Position numbers and translations under genes: made by a program. Under the pieces are notes generated by a model. It saw nothing but the letters and a program-made list of their open reading frames with translations, had not been told where the DNA came from and searched no databases. A stretch of DNA of 31,953 nt from Xylaria sp. FL1777. Taxonomy: Eukaryota; Ascomycota; Sordariomycetes; Xylariales; Xylariaceae. How positions within the stretch are numbered: the stretch's first letter is position 1; each line of letters starts with the position of its first letter. The stretch spans positions 1 to 31,953 of the forward strand of contig MU400849.1 of NCBI GenBank assembly GCA_022578965.1. The letters are read 5' to 3'. Below, piece by piece: positions 11,341 to 22,713 of this stretch.

Positions 11341-11960
11341 TAGCTAATAATACTATAATATATAAACTAATTAATAACTTAGCTACTAATAAAATCTTAA
11401 GCTTAAAAAAGCGCATTATTAGCTATATAAATTCTTTTTTTAACGAAGTACGCTATGCTTATTAAGTAATTAAAATTTGGAATACTAATAAAAAAAGTAG
11501 TATTTAAATAACAATTTAGTTAATAATATTAGCTGTATTACTATTTATATTAATATTTTAAATATACTAAAGCATTTTTAGTTTAATAAAACATTATTAA
11601 TGTTATATATAAAACAGCAGCATGCTTTTTTAAATGTTTATAATAACTGTTATGCTTATATAAACACTTGTTAAAAAAAACTACATAAAAAAACAGCTTG
11701 TTAATTTAGCTATTTTTAAACGTTAATAAAAGCAATATATATAACTAAAAATAGCTTTGTTAAAATTAAAAAGAACTATTTATATGTTAGCAAAACTAAT
11801 TTAATTATAGCATTAATATTTTAATGCAACTATAACTTTACATTTTTATAAAAACGCCCTTGAACTTTTTCTATTATATATTATGTACTAAATTATATAA
11901 TAAAAGCGCTAATTAAACATTATAAACTTATAATGTTTATAAAAAAAATCTTAAATTAAA
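11341..11960 (+). pseudogene. Decayed RepHel section with possible HUH site
   Basis: No single frame is open through this part. Good blocks alternate among all three plus frames, implying small insertions or deletions. At 11835-11849 one frame reads T-L-H-F-Y, which would be the HUH core T-L-H-F-H with the second His codon CAT changed to TAT. It lies about 420 codons after the FPxxFP block and about 540 before Walker A, the right general place. It is short and could be chance. Confidence 0.4.
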
Positions 11961-12000
11961 TAGCGTAATATTAACAAAAATAACCCTATAAAAAAACATA

Positions 12001-15000
12001 AAAAAAATAAAAAGCAATTTTATTGTGCTATTTTTTATAATAAATAATAAAGCTAATATAGTTTTTTGTAGGTTTATAGCTTTGCTTTTTAATAAGCTAA
12101 CAACTGCTTAAAAGCTTTTAGCTATTAAAGTTTATGCTAATTTGCTTAAAATGTTAAACTATTATTTATTTATAAAAAATTAAGCTATAGTTAACTTTGA
12201 TTACTTTTATACTTATGCACTAAAAGTTCTTTTATAATATATAATTAACTGCTTTAGTTTTAACGCTATTTAGCTACTATTAAACTTATTAAGCAAAAAA
12301 AATTAAGTTTTTTTTTATATGTAAGTTTATACGTATAAAGAAACAATGCTTTAAAACATATATTTATATAATTATATAAGCAGCTTTTATTTTACAAAAA
12401 AACTAAAAAAGGAATTATTACTATATTATTTTTTAATAAACAAAAATATTTCTTTTTTTAAAAGAATAGTTTAAAAGCTTGTTAATAAAAAGCAAATTTT
12501 AGTTTTTAGTAAACAACTTATTAACAGCATAAATATAAACAATTTAAATTAAGGCGTTATATTAAAGCTTTTATTATTTGTTTTATAGCATTGTTTTAGT
12601 ACTTTAATTAAAATGTTTGCTTTTAAACTTTAAAATTATTATTACGTTTAGTTAAATAGTAGGCTTTTATTTAAAGTTAAAAATTTAAATTAGCTAAAAA
12701 AGTTAAAAAAAAAAGCAGCAAAAAATGCTAAAACATAAAAAAATTAACAAGCTAATCTAATAAATAACAATAACTTACTATTTAATAATAATTAGTAACT
12801 AATAAACATAAAAAAAAACTAGCTAAAAAAATCTCTGTATTTTTTATGCTATAATTTTAACTAGTTTAAACAGTTATTTAAAAAAGTAAATAAGCTACTT
12901 AGTATATTAAATAACTTTAAATAACTTATTTAGCAAGCAAACATTAAAAACGTTAAAAATGCACGTTTTAATATATTTACTAAAAATTAAACAAATATTT
13001 TTAATTAGATAAAAAATAATAAAAATAATAATAATATTATACTAGCTAAACAAATTAGCGTTATACTAATGCAACTAGTGCAACTTAAATTAGCAATTTT
13101 AAAAAACTACATTAAAAAAAAAAATAAATATATTGTTTTAAAAAAGCTAAGTTGTATATATAACTATAAAAACCTAGTTAAAAAAAGTAAGTTTATAATA
13201 CTAAGTTTTAAGTTTAACTAAAACTAATAGTATTTTTAAATATTAGCATTAAATAATTTCGAAAGTAATATTACTTTTGTTAAATATTTTCTTTTAATAA
13301 AATATTGCATTATTAGCTATATAATATATGCAGAAAAAAGTTTAAATGTAAAACAAAGTAAAGCAGTTTTGCTTATATATTAAAAGCTTAACTTTAATGC
13401 TAACGTAGTACAAAAAAATGTATTAAAACTACTTACTACTATTAGTTTTTTAAAAAAACAAAGCAGCACTAGAAAATCTGTTATTATTTAAGCTATATAT
13501 AAGATGTTTTTTTAGTCGGAAAAAAAAAACAAAATATTAATTACTGCTTTTACTAAAAGCGCAGCAGCAAGTATTAATAGCGTTATAATATATTTAGCAA
13601 TAAAGTTTAAAATACGCAATAAATAAACTTTTTAAAGTTTAATATTAAAAAATAAAAGTACTATATAACTATAGCAAAATAAGCTTGTTTTTATTATTAA
13701 TAAAATTAGCATAATTTTAGCTAAACTTTTATTTTAAGTTAAAAAAGCTATGCATAAAAACTATAACATAAAAAACAAAAAACAATTTAGTAGCTTTTTA
13801 TATATTTTTATAACTAATAACTTTGCTTAGTTTTCTTTAATAAGTAATATATTGCTAGCTAAAAGTTTAACAAATTTAATAGCCTTTATATAAGCAATAT
13901 ATAGCTATATTTTAAGTAAGCACTTAACGCATAAAAAATAAAAAAAATGCTAATAATAAAACTTAAAAAGCAATAATTATAATTTTAGCAATTAATATAT
14001 ATAAAATATAAATAATAAATATAAAAGTTATATTACTTATAAAGCTATTAAAATTATAAGCAATAGTAATAAAAAAGCAATAACTGCTTAAATTATTTGC
14101 GTTATTAAAAAAGCTAAAAGCTTAGCACTAATAAAAAACGTTGCAAAATTAGTTTGCTTAAAACAGCAAATAAAAGCACAAAGTAATATGCAATTGCGTA
14201 GTTTTTTAAATTAATTTTGCTTTAAAACTTAAACTAAAAAAAACTAAAATATACTAAATGCTTAAGCAATAAATAACTTTTTATTGCTTTATTTTAGGCT
14301 TATTAATAGATTTCGACTTATTATACGTAATAATAAGCTATAACATATTATTAACTTTAAAGCAGCATAGTTATTTTTACGGTATAATAATTATGCTTTG
14401 TTTTTATTTATTTTTTTATTAAAACATAAGCTAAGTATACTAATAATAAAATACTTTATTAAAGTTTAAAAATACTTATATATATAAATAAATATAAATA
14501 GTAAAAAAAAAAGAAAAGTTTTTATAAAAACATAAGATTTAAGTTAGCTATTTTAGCTTACAATTTATTTAATAAAAAAATGTTAATTATTATAACAACT
14601 AATATTTATTTTAGTTTAAATATAGTAAATAGAAGTAAATTTTTAGCAAAAAGGTTTATTTTGTTTTTTATAGCAACATATATTTGCTTAGCGCTAAGTG
14701 TTTATTTTTATATAAAACTGCTTGCTTGTGTTTTTATTAAAAAAGTAAATAATAAAACAATATATTATTTAGCTTTAAAAAGTAATATTATACTACTGTT
14801 TTTTAGTTCTAAAAAACAAAAGGTAAAAATACTAAAAGTTATTAAATTACTTGTTATTTTTAGCTAAACAAGCATAGCTTATATAACTAGCTTAGCTATA
14901 ATTAAGTATAAAGCTTAAAAAAAAACGTTTTTTAAAGTTGCTTTATGTTTAAATAAAACAGCAAATAGTAGCAAAAAAACCAACAATAAAAAAAAAAGCA

Positions 15001-15206
15001 GTAAAAGATTTTTATTTATATATGTTCAATTATTAAAGTTTATTAATTTAAATAGCATACGGTTGCTTAGCAGTATAAAGCTAAATGTTTTTTTAAATAC
15101 CTGCTTTTTTGTTAATTGCTAAACATTAATAAATAAATTAAATAATATAAACATAAAAACTAAATTAAAAAACAAATTTATTAATATAAAAGAAAAAAAA
15201 ATATAA
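12001..15206 (+). pseudogene. Decayed PIF1-family helicase part of RepHel
   Basis: One frame runs from 12001 to about 14520 (about 52 stops in 840 codons), then shifts to another frame that is open from 14523 to 15206 with about three internal stops. Helicase motifs occur in order. Walker A is at 13456-13479, read KQSSTRKS for GQGGTGKS. Motif Ia, TAFTKSAAASIN, starts at 13543. Walker B is at 13684-13728, read LVFIINKISII for LVFIIDEISMI. Motif III is at 13807-13860, read ITNNFA-stop-FSLI for TGDFAQFSPI. Motif V is at 14895-14930, KYKA-stop-KKTF for KHKAQGKTF. Motif VI is at 15021-15068, YVQLLKFINLNSIRLL for YVQLSR...LDGIRLL. The catalytic Asp and Glu of Walker B are now Asn and Lys, so no activity is possible. 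The 95-codon open frame at 14580-14867 is a fragment of this gene. Confidence 0.9.
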
Positions 15207-15408
15207 AATAATTAAAATCTTATAATATGTTAACTACTTGCTAAATAATCTGTATATTAAACAAAAAACTAATAGTTTTTAGCTTAAAAAATTAAGTTAT
15301 AATAACTATAAGCATTAAAATAATAAAGCCTTTAAAAGCATAAAATAGCATTATATTTAGTAGTAATATACTATATATATTAATTAAACTAATTAATTAC
15401 TTAATTAA

Positions 15409-15442
15409 TTAGTTAATTAATTAACTAAACCTTTTATACTAA
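15409..15442 (+). other. Candidate Helitron 3' end: hairpin plus CTAA
   Basis: A perfect 20-bp palindrome TTAGTTAATTAATTAACTAA lies at 15409-15428, followed 10 nt later by CTAA at 15439-15442 and then T. A hairpin about 10-12 nt before CTRR with insertion between A and T is the usual Helitron 3' end, and this lies about 230 bp after the end of the RepHel frame. Against it, such short A+T words are common here and the palindrome has no loop or G+C core. Confidence 0.4.
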
Positions 15443-16430
15443 TATATTTTACTATATTATAAATAAAGTTTGCTATATTTAAAACTTTTTAAAAAGTATA
15501 CAAAGTAGCTAAAGCTTTATACTTAACGTTAAAATAAATTAATTAATTAATTAATTAATTAATAATATATTAACTATTAAAAATGCTTAGCTTAACTATT
15601 TAATATGTTTAGTTTATTAATTAAGCTAGTGCTACTTTAGTAACCTTTATATAAAGGCTGCTTTTATGCTATATATACATCTATGTTTTTTTTTTGCTAC
15701 TTTATTTTTTTACTTTTTATAAAAGAGGTGGGTTTTTTGTAGTAATTAATATGTTTTTTAGCTTACTTACTGTTCCTTTAAATCTATTAGTAGCTAGCTA
15801 TAGCATTAATAGCGTACTAATTAGCTAAATAAACAAATAATGCTTATAAACAAAAAAAAAAAAAAAAGTTGTTATATATTCTTTAATATTACTTTTTTTT
15901 TAATTTAAGGCATTTTTTAAGTTTTAAAGTAGCTAGCTTATAGCACACTTTAAAACTTATAAAAAGCTTACGTTTTTTTTAATATATATGCTTAATTAAC
16001 TTTTTTGCATATAGCTATATAAAATGTATAAATAAATAATAAAATAGATTATAATAAGTAAAGTAATTATATAATATGTTTAAGCATAGCTTAGTTGTAA
16101 TATAGTTAAACAAGAGGTATACTTGTTTTTTTACAAATTTAGCAATAAATTTAAAACATATAAAAAGAACAAATAGTAAAAGTTATAAAGGTTTAACATT
16201 AATTAGGCATATTTTATTTAATTATTTTATTTCTTTAATACTAATTAATTTACTGTACTAAAATGTGTACTATATGATTTATTTAGTACATAAAAGTATT
16301 AAACTAGTGTTTATAGCTATGCTACTTTATTTTATGTTACTTTATTTTAGTAGTAATAATAAAATTAGTGCTAAGAATTAAAAAGTATAGTTATTTTATA
16401 TTTAAAAAAAAAAAAAAAAAAAACGCAAAA
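15443..16430. other. Spacer with TTAA simple repeat, no supported gene
   Basis: A run of repeated AATT/TTAA words occupies about 15536-15566. A 20-A run lies at 16404-16423. No low-stop frame was found. Confidence 0.4.
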
Positions 16431-16574
16431 CGTTTATAATTTCTAGTAGCAATAAAAATATTAGCATTACTTAAATTATTAATGTAGTAAATAATAGCTA
16501 TGTATTTATAAATGCTAGCAGCAATAAAAGTAGTAGTACTACTTAGGTTATTAAAGCAAAAGTTAAAAACTAAA
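16431..16574 (+). repeat. 72-bp tandem duplication
   Basis: Two copies spaced 72 bp apart share TTTATA at 16433 and 16505 and CTAGYAGCAATAAAA at 16443 and 16515. Because 72 is a multiple of three, and the plus frame starting at 16445 reads Ser/Asn-rich (SSNKNIS... then SSNKSSSTT), this may be a 24-codon repeat in a decayed Ser-rich protein. Only two copies are present. Confidence 0.7.
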
Positions 16575-17400
16575 AATATTATGTTTTTAATAAAATTTAT
16601 TTTTAAGCATTACTTTTTACTGTAAGTATTATAACTAGTATAGCTTAATTTTTAGTATATAATTGTTAGCTAGAAAATTGGTTTTATTACTATTGTTTAT
16701 TGTACTAATAATTGATCTTTTTTTAGCAATATTATTAAGCTTTTTATTGAAGCTTTTTATTTTTTACTTTTAAAATGCCTTTTTTGCAAAATAATAAACT
16801 AGGTTTAGTAAGCCTACTAAAAAAACTAATTTAAAACGTAAAAATAGCACATATAAAAAGTAATACTATATACAATTATTACATAATTACGCATTTTATT
16901 TAAAAAGCATAATTGCAATAAAACTTGTTTTCTTTTTTTTATTAGTATTATTGCTAAATAACAACTAGTTTTATTTAACTTTTTAGATTTTTTTTAAATA
17001 AGCTTATAGTTATAAATATATCTTTAATTTTTAGTGCTTAAAACTTTTTTTTTATATAAACAAATTGCTAAAGTAAAAAAAGAAGCTATAATAATATAAA
17101 TATTTGTTGTTAAAATTTATAAGGTTAAAAAAAAAGTATAAATTTGTTTAGCATTGCACTTAAAACTTCTGTTTAATATTGATTTTAAAGTATAATATAA
17201 CTTAAAATTTAAAAAGTTAATAAATATTTAAAAAAAACCAGATTTAATTATATTATTAATAATTTTACTATAAAGTTAATACTAAGTAATAAAAAATCAA
17301 AAGTAAAAAAACAGTTAGCTATAATAGCTTTATGCTAACTAAAAGCTTAAAGCTATTAAAAAAAAAGAAAATAACTATTATGCTTTACTTTTGTAAAAAA
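16575..17400. other. No supported gene
   Basis: Short open blocks switch between frames without a continuous reading. The frame continuing from the 72-bp duplication is readable to about 16680 and then fills with stops. Confidence 0.35.
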
Positions 17401-17401
17401 A

Positions 17402-17580
17402 TTAATTAATAAACTACTAGTTAAGCTTTTATGCATTAATTTTTGCAGAAGTAGAAAATTGTTTATGCGTAAGGCTTAAAATTTAACTGCTGCTTTAATT
17501 TAGGTTACAAGCTTAATATTACTTAAACAGTGTTTTAAATGCTTAAAGAAACATAGCAAATTTTTTAGCTGTATTATTTT
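17402..17580 (+). pseudogene. Fragment with zinc-knuckle-like Cys/His cluster
   Basis: One frame has two stops in 60 codons and reads QCFKCLKKHSKFFSC at 17528-17572. This gives Cys codons at 17531, 17540 and 17570 and His at 17552, a CX2CX3HX5C arrangement. Knuckles of this general type occur in nucleic-acid-binding ORF1/gag proteins of retroelements. I found no reverse transcriptase motif nearby, so the element type is open. Confidence 0.3.
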
Positions 17581-17702
17581 TTGTTTAGCAGATTATTAAT
17601 CTTAAATATAATATATATATGCTAGTTATTACTACAAAAGCAAAAAATCCTTCTGTTTATTTAAAAAATCTTGTATATATTAGCTATTTAATTTGCTATT
17701 TA

Positions 17703-18362
17703 TATTATATAATATTTACTAATAAAATAAAATTAATAAAGAATTAATTTTTTAACGTTATAAGTTTAATACTATTGGAATTTTTATTACTTTTTATAAA
17801 CTAAAAACTAGTTTTATAAATATATAATAAAAAAGATTTATTTATGTTTATTATTGCTTATAAAAGCAAATATTTATAAAATAGCTATGTTATAATTAAA
17901 AATAGCATTAAAACAATAAATGCTAATTATAACATTTAAAAATAAATAAAGTTATTTATTTTAAAAAAAGTTTATGCTTAGGATGCTTTAAACAAAAATG
18001 TTTACAGCGTTAAACCAACTATTAAGTGTACTTAATATACTAAAAAAAAATGGCTTTTTTATAAGTGTTTTGCAAAACTATTTTAAAATGCTATAAAGCA
18101 GCTTTATTTAAATATGCGTTTTAATAATATAAAAACAGATAAAACTAATTATATATTAAATAATATATTATTATAAAAAGTAAAACAAGTATTGCTTGCT
18201 ATAAAAAACATTAATTCTGTTATAAAAGAAATTAATTTTATTATTTTATAAAAATCTAGATAATTTTTTTACTTAGAAAAAATAGCTAATAATAATTACT
18301 AAATATTTTACTTTTATAATATATGTGCTACTATAATTAAATTAATAAATAGCTAAAATAAC
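17703..18362 (+). pseudogene. Decayed coding frame, function unknown
   Basis: The frame with codons starting at 17703 has about 14 stops in 220 codons, with a wholly open 20-codon block at 18183-18242. It may belong with the knuckle-like fragment just upstream, which is in another frame. I recognise no domain. Confidence 0.35.
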
Positions 18363-18780
18363 TAATAAATTTAAAAGGAAAACAAATTTAAAATTAAAAC
18401 TTAAATATTATAAGGTTTTTTATAATAACTTATAACTTATTTACTAACTTAAAAAAACTGAACTTATATTAATTAATACTAGTTATATGTTATAAAATAT
18501 TGCTATTTATTGCAGTTATAGCAAAAAACTTAAAAGTATATATATAGCATAATAAACCACTTAAACTTAGGTTATTTTTTTATATTTTGTATTGCTAATA
18601 AAGCAGCTATTTTTAGCGTGCGTTATATATTTACTTAAGTAAAAACAAAGTCTTTTTGCATAGATTGTTTTGTTTATTTTTTGACTTAACCGATTAATTA
18701 TGCTTATATTTTAGTTATTATTAGTGTTTTTTTTATTTTATAGTTATTTATTTTATAAACTAAACATAAAAAGTATAGTA
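18363..18780. other. No supported feature
   Basis: Composition changes from A-rich to T-rich across this stretch, which fits a switch of coding strand between the remnants on each side. Open blocks on the minus strand at 18601-18780 change frame and are too short to call. Confidence 0.3.
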
Positions 18781-19320
18781 GTAGTTTATTTTAGCTAACA
18801 ATAATAAGAAATGTTTTAATATATAGTAGCTAAAACATATGTTGTTTAATAGTAGTAATAAATAGTTTAGTTTAGTAGTTTGCTATTTAATTAACATAAA
18901 ACATAAATTAACTATAATATAATATATAGCTTTAGTAGTAAAGTTTTAGTTGTTAGTTAATTTAAGTACAATAATTATATAGCTATAAGCTTTAATAGTT
19001 TAATATAATGTATGTGTAATAAATTTATACTTATAAAAGTTGTTTTAATGCTAAGCGTAATATAACGTTTTATTTAAAAATAAAGCTTTTAGTTTTGCAT
19101 TATTAACTGGTTAACTGTTATTTAGCTCTAGATAGTAAAACATAAAACGTAAAAAGTTAAGCGCTGCATTTATTGCTTAAATATTAAGCAAACTATAATA
19201 GTTATAAATAAATAGCTAGTTTGCTATAATGCTAATTTTATGTGTTGCTAATAATTTTTAAAGGTTATTACTATTAAAAGAAAAGTTGTTGTAAATCTTT
19301 AATAAATATATAAGCCTAGT
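18781..19320 (-). pseudogene. Decayed coding frame, about 180 codons, function unknown
   Basis: On the minus strand one frame from 19320 down to 18781 has about nine stops in 180 codons. It reads TRLIYLLKIYNNFSFNSNNL at its upstream end and contains AALNFLRFMFYYLELNNS in the middle. The next block upstream (19381-19500) is also open in this frame, but 19321-19380 has four stops. It is mixed hydrophobic and polar, not recognised. Confidence 0.4.
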
Positions 19321-20879
19321 AAAATTCGTTAATTAAGTATAAAAAAATAAAAACTAATAGTATTATATAGCATACTATACGGCTATAATTATAAAACTTT
19401 GGAGTACTTTAGCTAAACTACTATTAATTATTAAACAGCAGCTAGAAATAATAACTAGCATATTAATATAGTTTGTATAAATATTAATAACATATATAAG
19501 CTATTTTTTAAGTTAATAACTATTGCTAAAAAGCTTAAAGTAAATAAAAAAGCGGCACAATATAACAAATAAAATAATAATATAACTAGATCTTTATTAA
19601 CTAAAATAAGTTGTTTTTAAAAAATAAAAAACATAAAAATATAATCTAGAATAGTATAGTTATAATAAAACTATATATAATTTTAATTTTTCTATAAAAA
19701 GCAATATATTTAATAATTAATAAATAGAAGTTTGTTGTAATTAATAAAAGCAATATGTAGCAAGGCAGAAAAATTTACTTTTATTTTATATATTTTACTA
19801 CAAAGATATATTATAAAGATATAAAACATTAAAATACTTTAGTAAGGATTAAACTAGTATAGCTATTAACTAAACAAAAGTACTATAGCGTAAGCATTTT
19901 TAATGCTAATAGTATATAATATATACTGCTTAAACTTAATAAAAAGTATAAAACAAAAGCGTATTAGTTTTTAAAAGAATTAAAATAAATATATTAAAGG
20001 TATTTTTAATAATTAGAAGAAAAAAAGGAAAAATGCTATATATACAAAAAATAAGCAGCTTTAATTGCTTGTTTTTTTAAAACAGGATTTAATAATATTT
20101 TTTAGTATTATTAATACTTAAAACGTAGTAGCTATAAGTATTAATACTAGTATATATAGCTTAGAAAGTATGTATTTATAAAAGCCTTTAGTAGCTAAAT
20201 ATAGCTTAGTTATATAGCTAAGCATTAAAATATTACTGCAATGTTTTTATTTTTATAGTAAACTTTTTATAAACTATATTACTAAAAATAGCTATATTTT
20301 AATTATTAACTTTAATTAATTTTGTTTTATTTAGATGCTAAATTTCTAATGTTTTAATTAATTAGGTATATTTAAAAGTAGTTATAAAATAAGTATATTA
20401 TATTTTTTCTTTATATTTAGAAAAAAGGTATAGTTTTTATAAGCTTTTTTGCTTTATTTTAATATAGAAAAATACAAAAATTAGGGTATTTATAGGCTTT
20501 TATAAACATATTATGCAGTAAAACAACATAAAACAATATATTATTCCAAAAAAGAAAATAACTAATAATGCTATAATAGCGCATTTTGTAGTATTATGTT
20601 ATATTTACTTAGTAATACATTTTAATTATAACGTAAAAAACTAAAGGTTATATAGCAAGTTAAGCTAAGGCGTTAACTTTTTATTTTTATTTAGGTAGCT
20701 TTTTTAATAAAATGTTAAGTTAGCTAAAGCTTAAAATAGCTGTTTAATATAGCGTTAGCTAATTAATTTTAATTAACTAAATTTAACTATTTATATTAAA
20801 AGCAATAATTTGCTATTTTGTTATAAATATAATTTGTATTAAGTTAAACGTATTTATTAATTAAAAGAAATATAAATTA
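19321..20879. other. No firm gene; weak plus-strand coding trace
   Basis: The plus frame with codons starting at 19623 has about eight stops in 120 codons up to 19980. That is only mildly better than background, so I do not call it. No repeat was noticed in the rest. Confidence 0.3.
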
Positions 20880-20945
20880 ATAAGTAAGTAAATAAGTTAA
20901 CTAGTTAATTAATTAGCTAGCTAACTAGCTAACTAGTTAACTAAG
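20880..20945. repeat. TTAACTAG/GCTAACTAGC palindromic tract
   Basis: A run of words such as GTTAACTAGTTAATTAATTAG and AGCTAGCTAACTAGCTAACT forms several overlapping inverted repeats. The words resemble the opening of the inverted-repeat arms at 22418 and 30081 (GCTAACTAGCTAATTAAAG). This could be another terminal fragment of that element family or a simple-sequence tract. Confidence 0.55.
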
Positions 20946-22417
20946 CGCTTTAGTTTAAAACTTAGCTAAAATAGTAATATTTGCAGTAATAACTAATTAA
21001 TATAAAAACAAAAGTGTTATACTTTTAGCAAGATTTATAGCTATATATATTAGGTAAGTTAGTTAGTTAAGTAAGTATAAGTTAGCTTATAAAGCTATTA
21101 ATGTTATTAAATAACCGTATAATTAAAAAAAGGTTTTAAAAATAACCTAAAATAACTTGTATACTATAAGCTATTTAAAAAAGCATAAATATTTTTAAAA
21201 CAGTATAAATTATACTGCGTATAAAGTACTTTAGTTTTTAAAGAAATTTTAAACGTTTATAAAATTTGTAAAGTTTATATATTAATAGTATAGCAAAAGC
21301 ATAAAAGTATTGCTGCTTAAAAACGAGATTTTTAGATTAAAAAATAAAAGTATTTTAGAACTAGCATTAATTATATTATGCGCTAGATATTTTGAAAAAC
21401 TTAAAAAAGTATTAGTTTAAAAAGTTAAATAATTTAATAGAAGTGTTTAGTTGTAAAGTTGTTAAAAATAAAAAAGCTAGCAAAAGTATAATAAACTAAT
21501 TGTTTAATTTAAGCTATTTTACTAGAAGTATTATTAAGTTGCAATTAGTATATATTTAAAAGCAGTTTGTATAAGTTAGTACTACAAAAAAAATAAGTCT
21601 AGTTTAGTAATAGTTTTGCAGAACTATTTAGCTATTAAAAGTTTTAAGATAGCTTTGCAAAAATATTTAGCTATTTTAGTTAGTAGTTAGTTTATGCGTA
21701 ATATATATATTAACATGTTTAATTTATATTTAAATAGTATAGTATATATATAAATATGTATAGTTAAAAAAGTTGTTTAAAAGTAAATAAAAAAAAAAGT
21801 TGCTAATAAAGCTATAATTTATTTAAGTAGAGATTTTTTAAGCATTATTAAAGTTAAAAAATAAGATGCAATTTATATAAAAGTATACTAATTATAAAAG
21901 TAGCTAATAAAGCTATATATAGCTAAAGTGCTAATTATATAAATGTTAAAAAAAATGCTTGTTTGTTTACTTTTGCTAATTTTACTTGTTTTAATAATTA
22001 ATTTTATTATTATTACTATTATTATTACTTTAGCTTATGTTTATTTTAGTATATTTGCAGATTTAATTTGTAGCTAAAAATAGCTGTTAATTTGTTGCAG
22101 TTATTTAAAAATCTACTTTATTTTAGCTGCTATATTTTTTATAGTACGTATTTTTGTTTAGCTTAGTTTAAATATATATGCTAATTAGTATTTAGCTTTT
22201 ATATATTATAAACTGCTTATTATAATGCTTTTGAGCAGTAATGCTAATTTTAAAAATAAAAATAAATAACTTAGTGCAGTAAAGTTATATTTAGCTAATA
22301 TTTATAGAATATATGTTTATTAAGCATACTAAAATCTTAAAGCTGTATTATTATTGCATTAGCTATATTATAGTAATATATAACATTTTTTTTATTGCTA
22401 GCCTTTTATTATTAATT
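20946..22417. other. No supported gene; 39-bp duplication
   Basis: Two copies of a 39-bp unit lie at about 21611-21649 and 21650-21688, sharing TTTGCARAAMTATTTAGCTATT. A GTTAGTTAGTTAAGTAAG tract lies near 21057-21075. I found no continuous frame. Confidence 0.4.
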
Positions 22418-22713
22418 ATTAAAGTAAAGTAAGGTAGCTAAATAAGCTAACTAGCTAATTAAAGTAAGTTTAAGCTAAGTTATATAGTAAAAATAAAGAA
22501 ATAAATATTGTGTTAGATTTTAAAGCATAAACTTAAACATTATAAATAATATAATAAAAATTAACTATAGTTGCTTTATTTATATTGTTATATAGCTTTT
22601 TTATTAATTGTTTTATTTTTTAATTTATATATAGCTTAATTGCTTAAATGTATAAATTATAACTTATTTTTTTGTAATTAAAATATTATAGTAAATTTAG
22701 CGCAATTATACTG
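22418..22713 (+). repeat. Left arm of 296-bp inverted repeat
   Basis: The block matches the reverse complement of 29783-30081 along its full length. Exact shared segments include CTAACTAGCTAATTAAAG and a longer identical stretch around 22600-22650. Differences are mainly transitions (for example GTAAAGTAAGG against ATAAAATAAAG). Similarity stops sharply on the outer side at 22418 and fades on the inner side near 22713. Most simply these are terminal inverted repeats of a 7.7-kb DNA element; two small elements inserted in opposite directions would look the same. Confidence 0.9.

Larger units (their letters stand above)
8760..15442 (+). mobile_element. RIP-decayed autonomous Helitron
   Basis: A single large plus-strand gene is traceable through stops and a few frame changes and carries the ordered parts of a fungal Helitron RepHel protein. 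These are a DUF6570-like region, the Helitron N-terminal block with its FPxxFPYGEGG motif, a possible HUH nuclease site, then a PIF1-family helicase. Helitrons transpose by a rolling-circle mechanism using the HUH nuclease and the helicase. The element is dead: every region contains stops and lost catalytic residues. The outer limits are uncertain. The left limit is where low-stop coding begins; the right limit is a candidate hairpin plus CTAA. I saw no second Helitron copy in the window. Confidence 0.85.

Noticed and set aside
14580..14867. 95-codon plus-strand frame as a stand-alone gene
   Set aside because: It is in frame with helicase motifs V and VI at 14895-15068 and is the stop-free part of the decayed PIF1 domain.
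15380..15566. TTAA-rich tracts as ends of a small inverted-repeat element
   Set aside because: The AATT runs at 15391-15428 and 15536-15566 match each other only as simple sequence, and no unique flanking sequence is shared.
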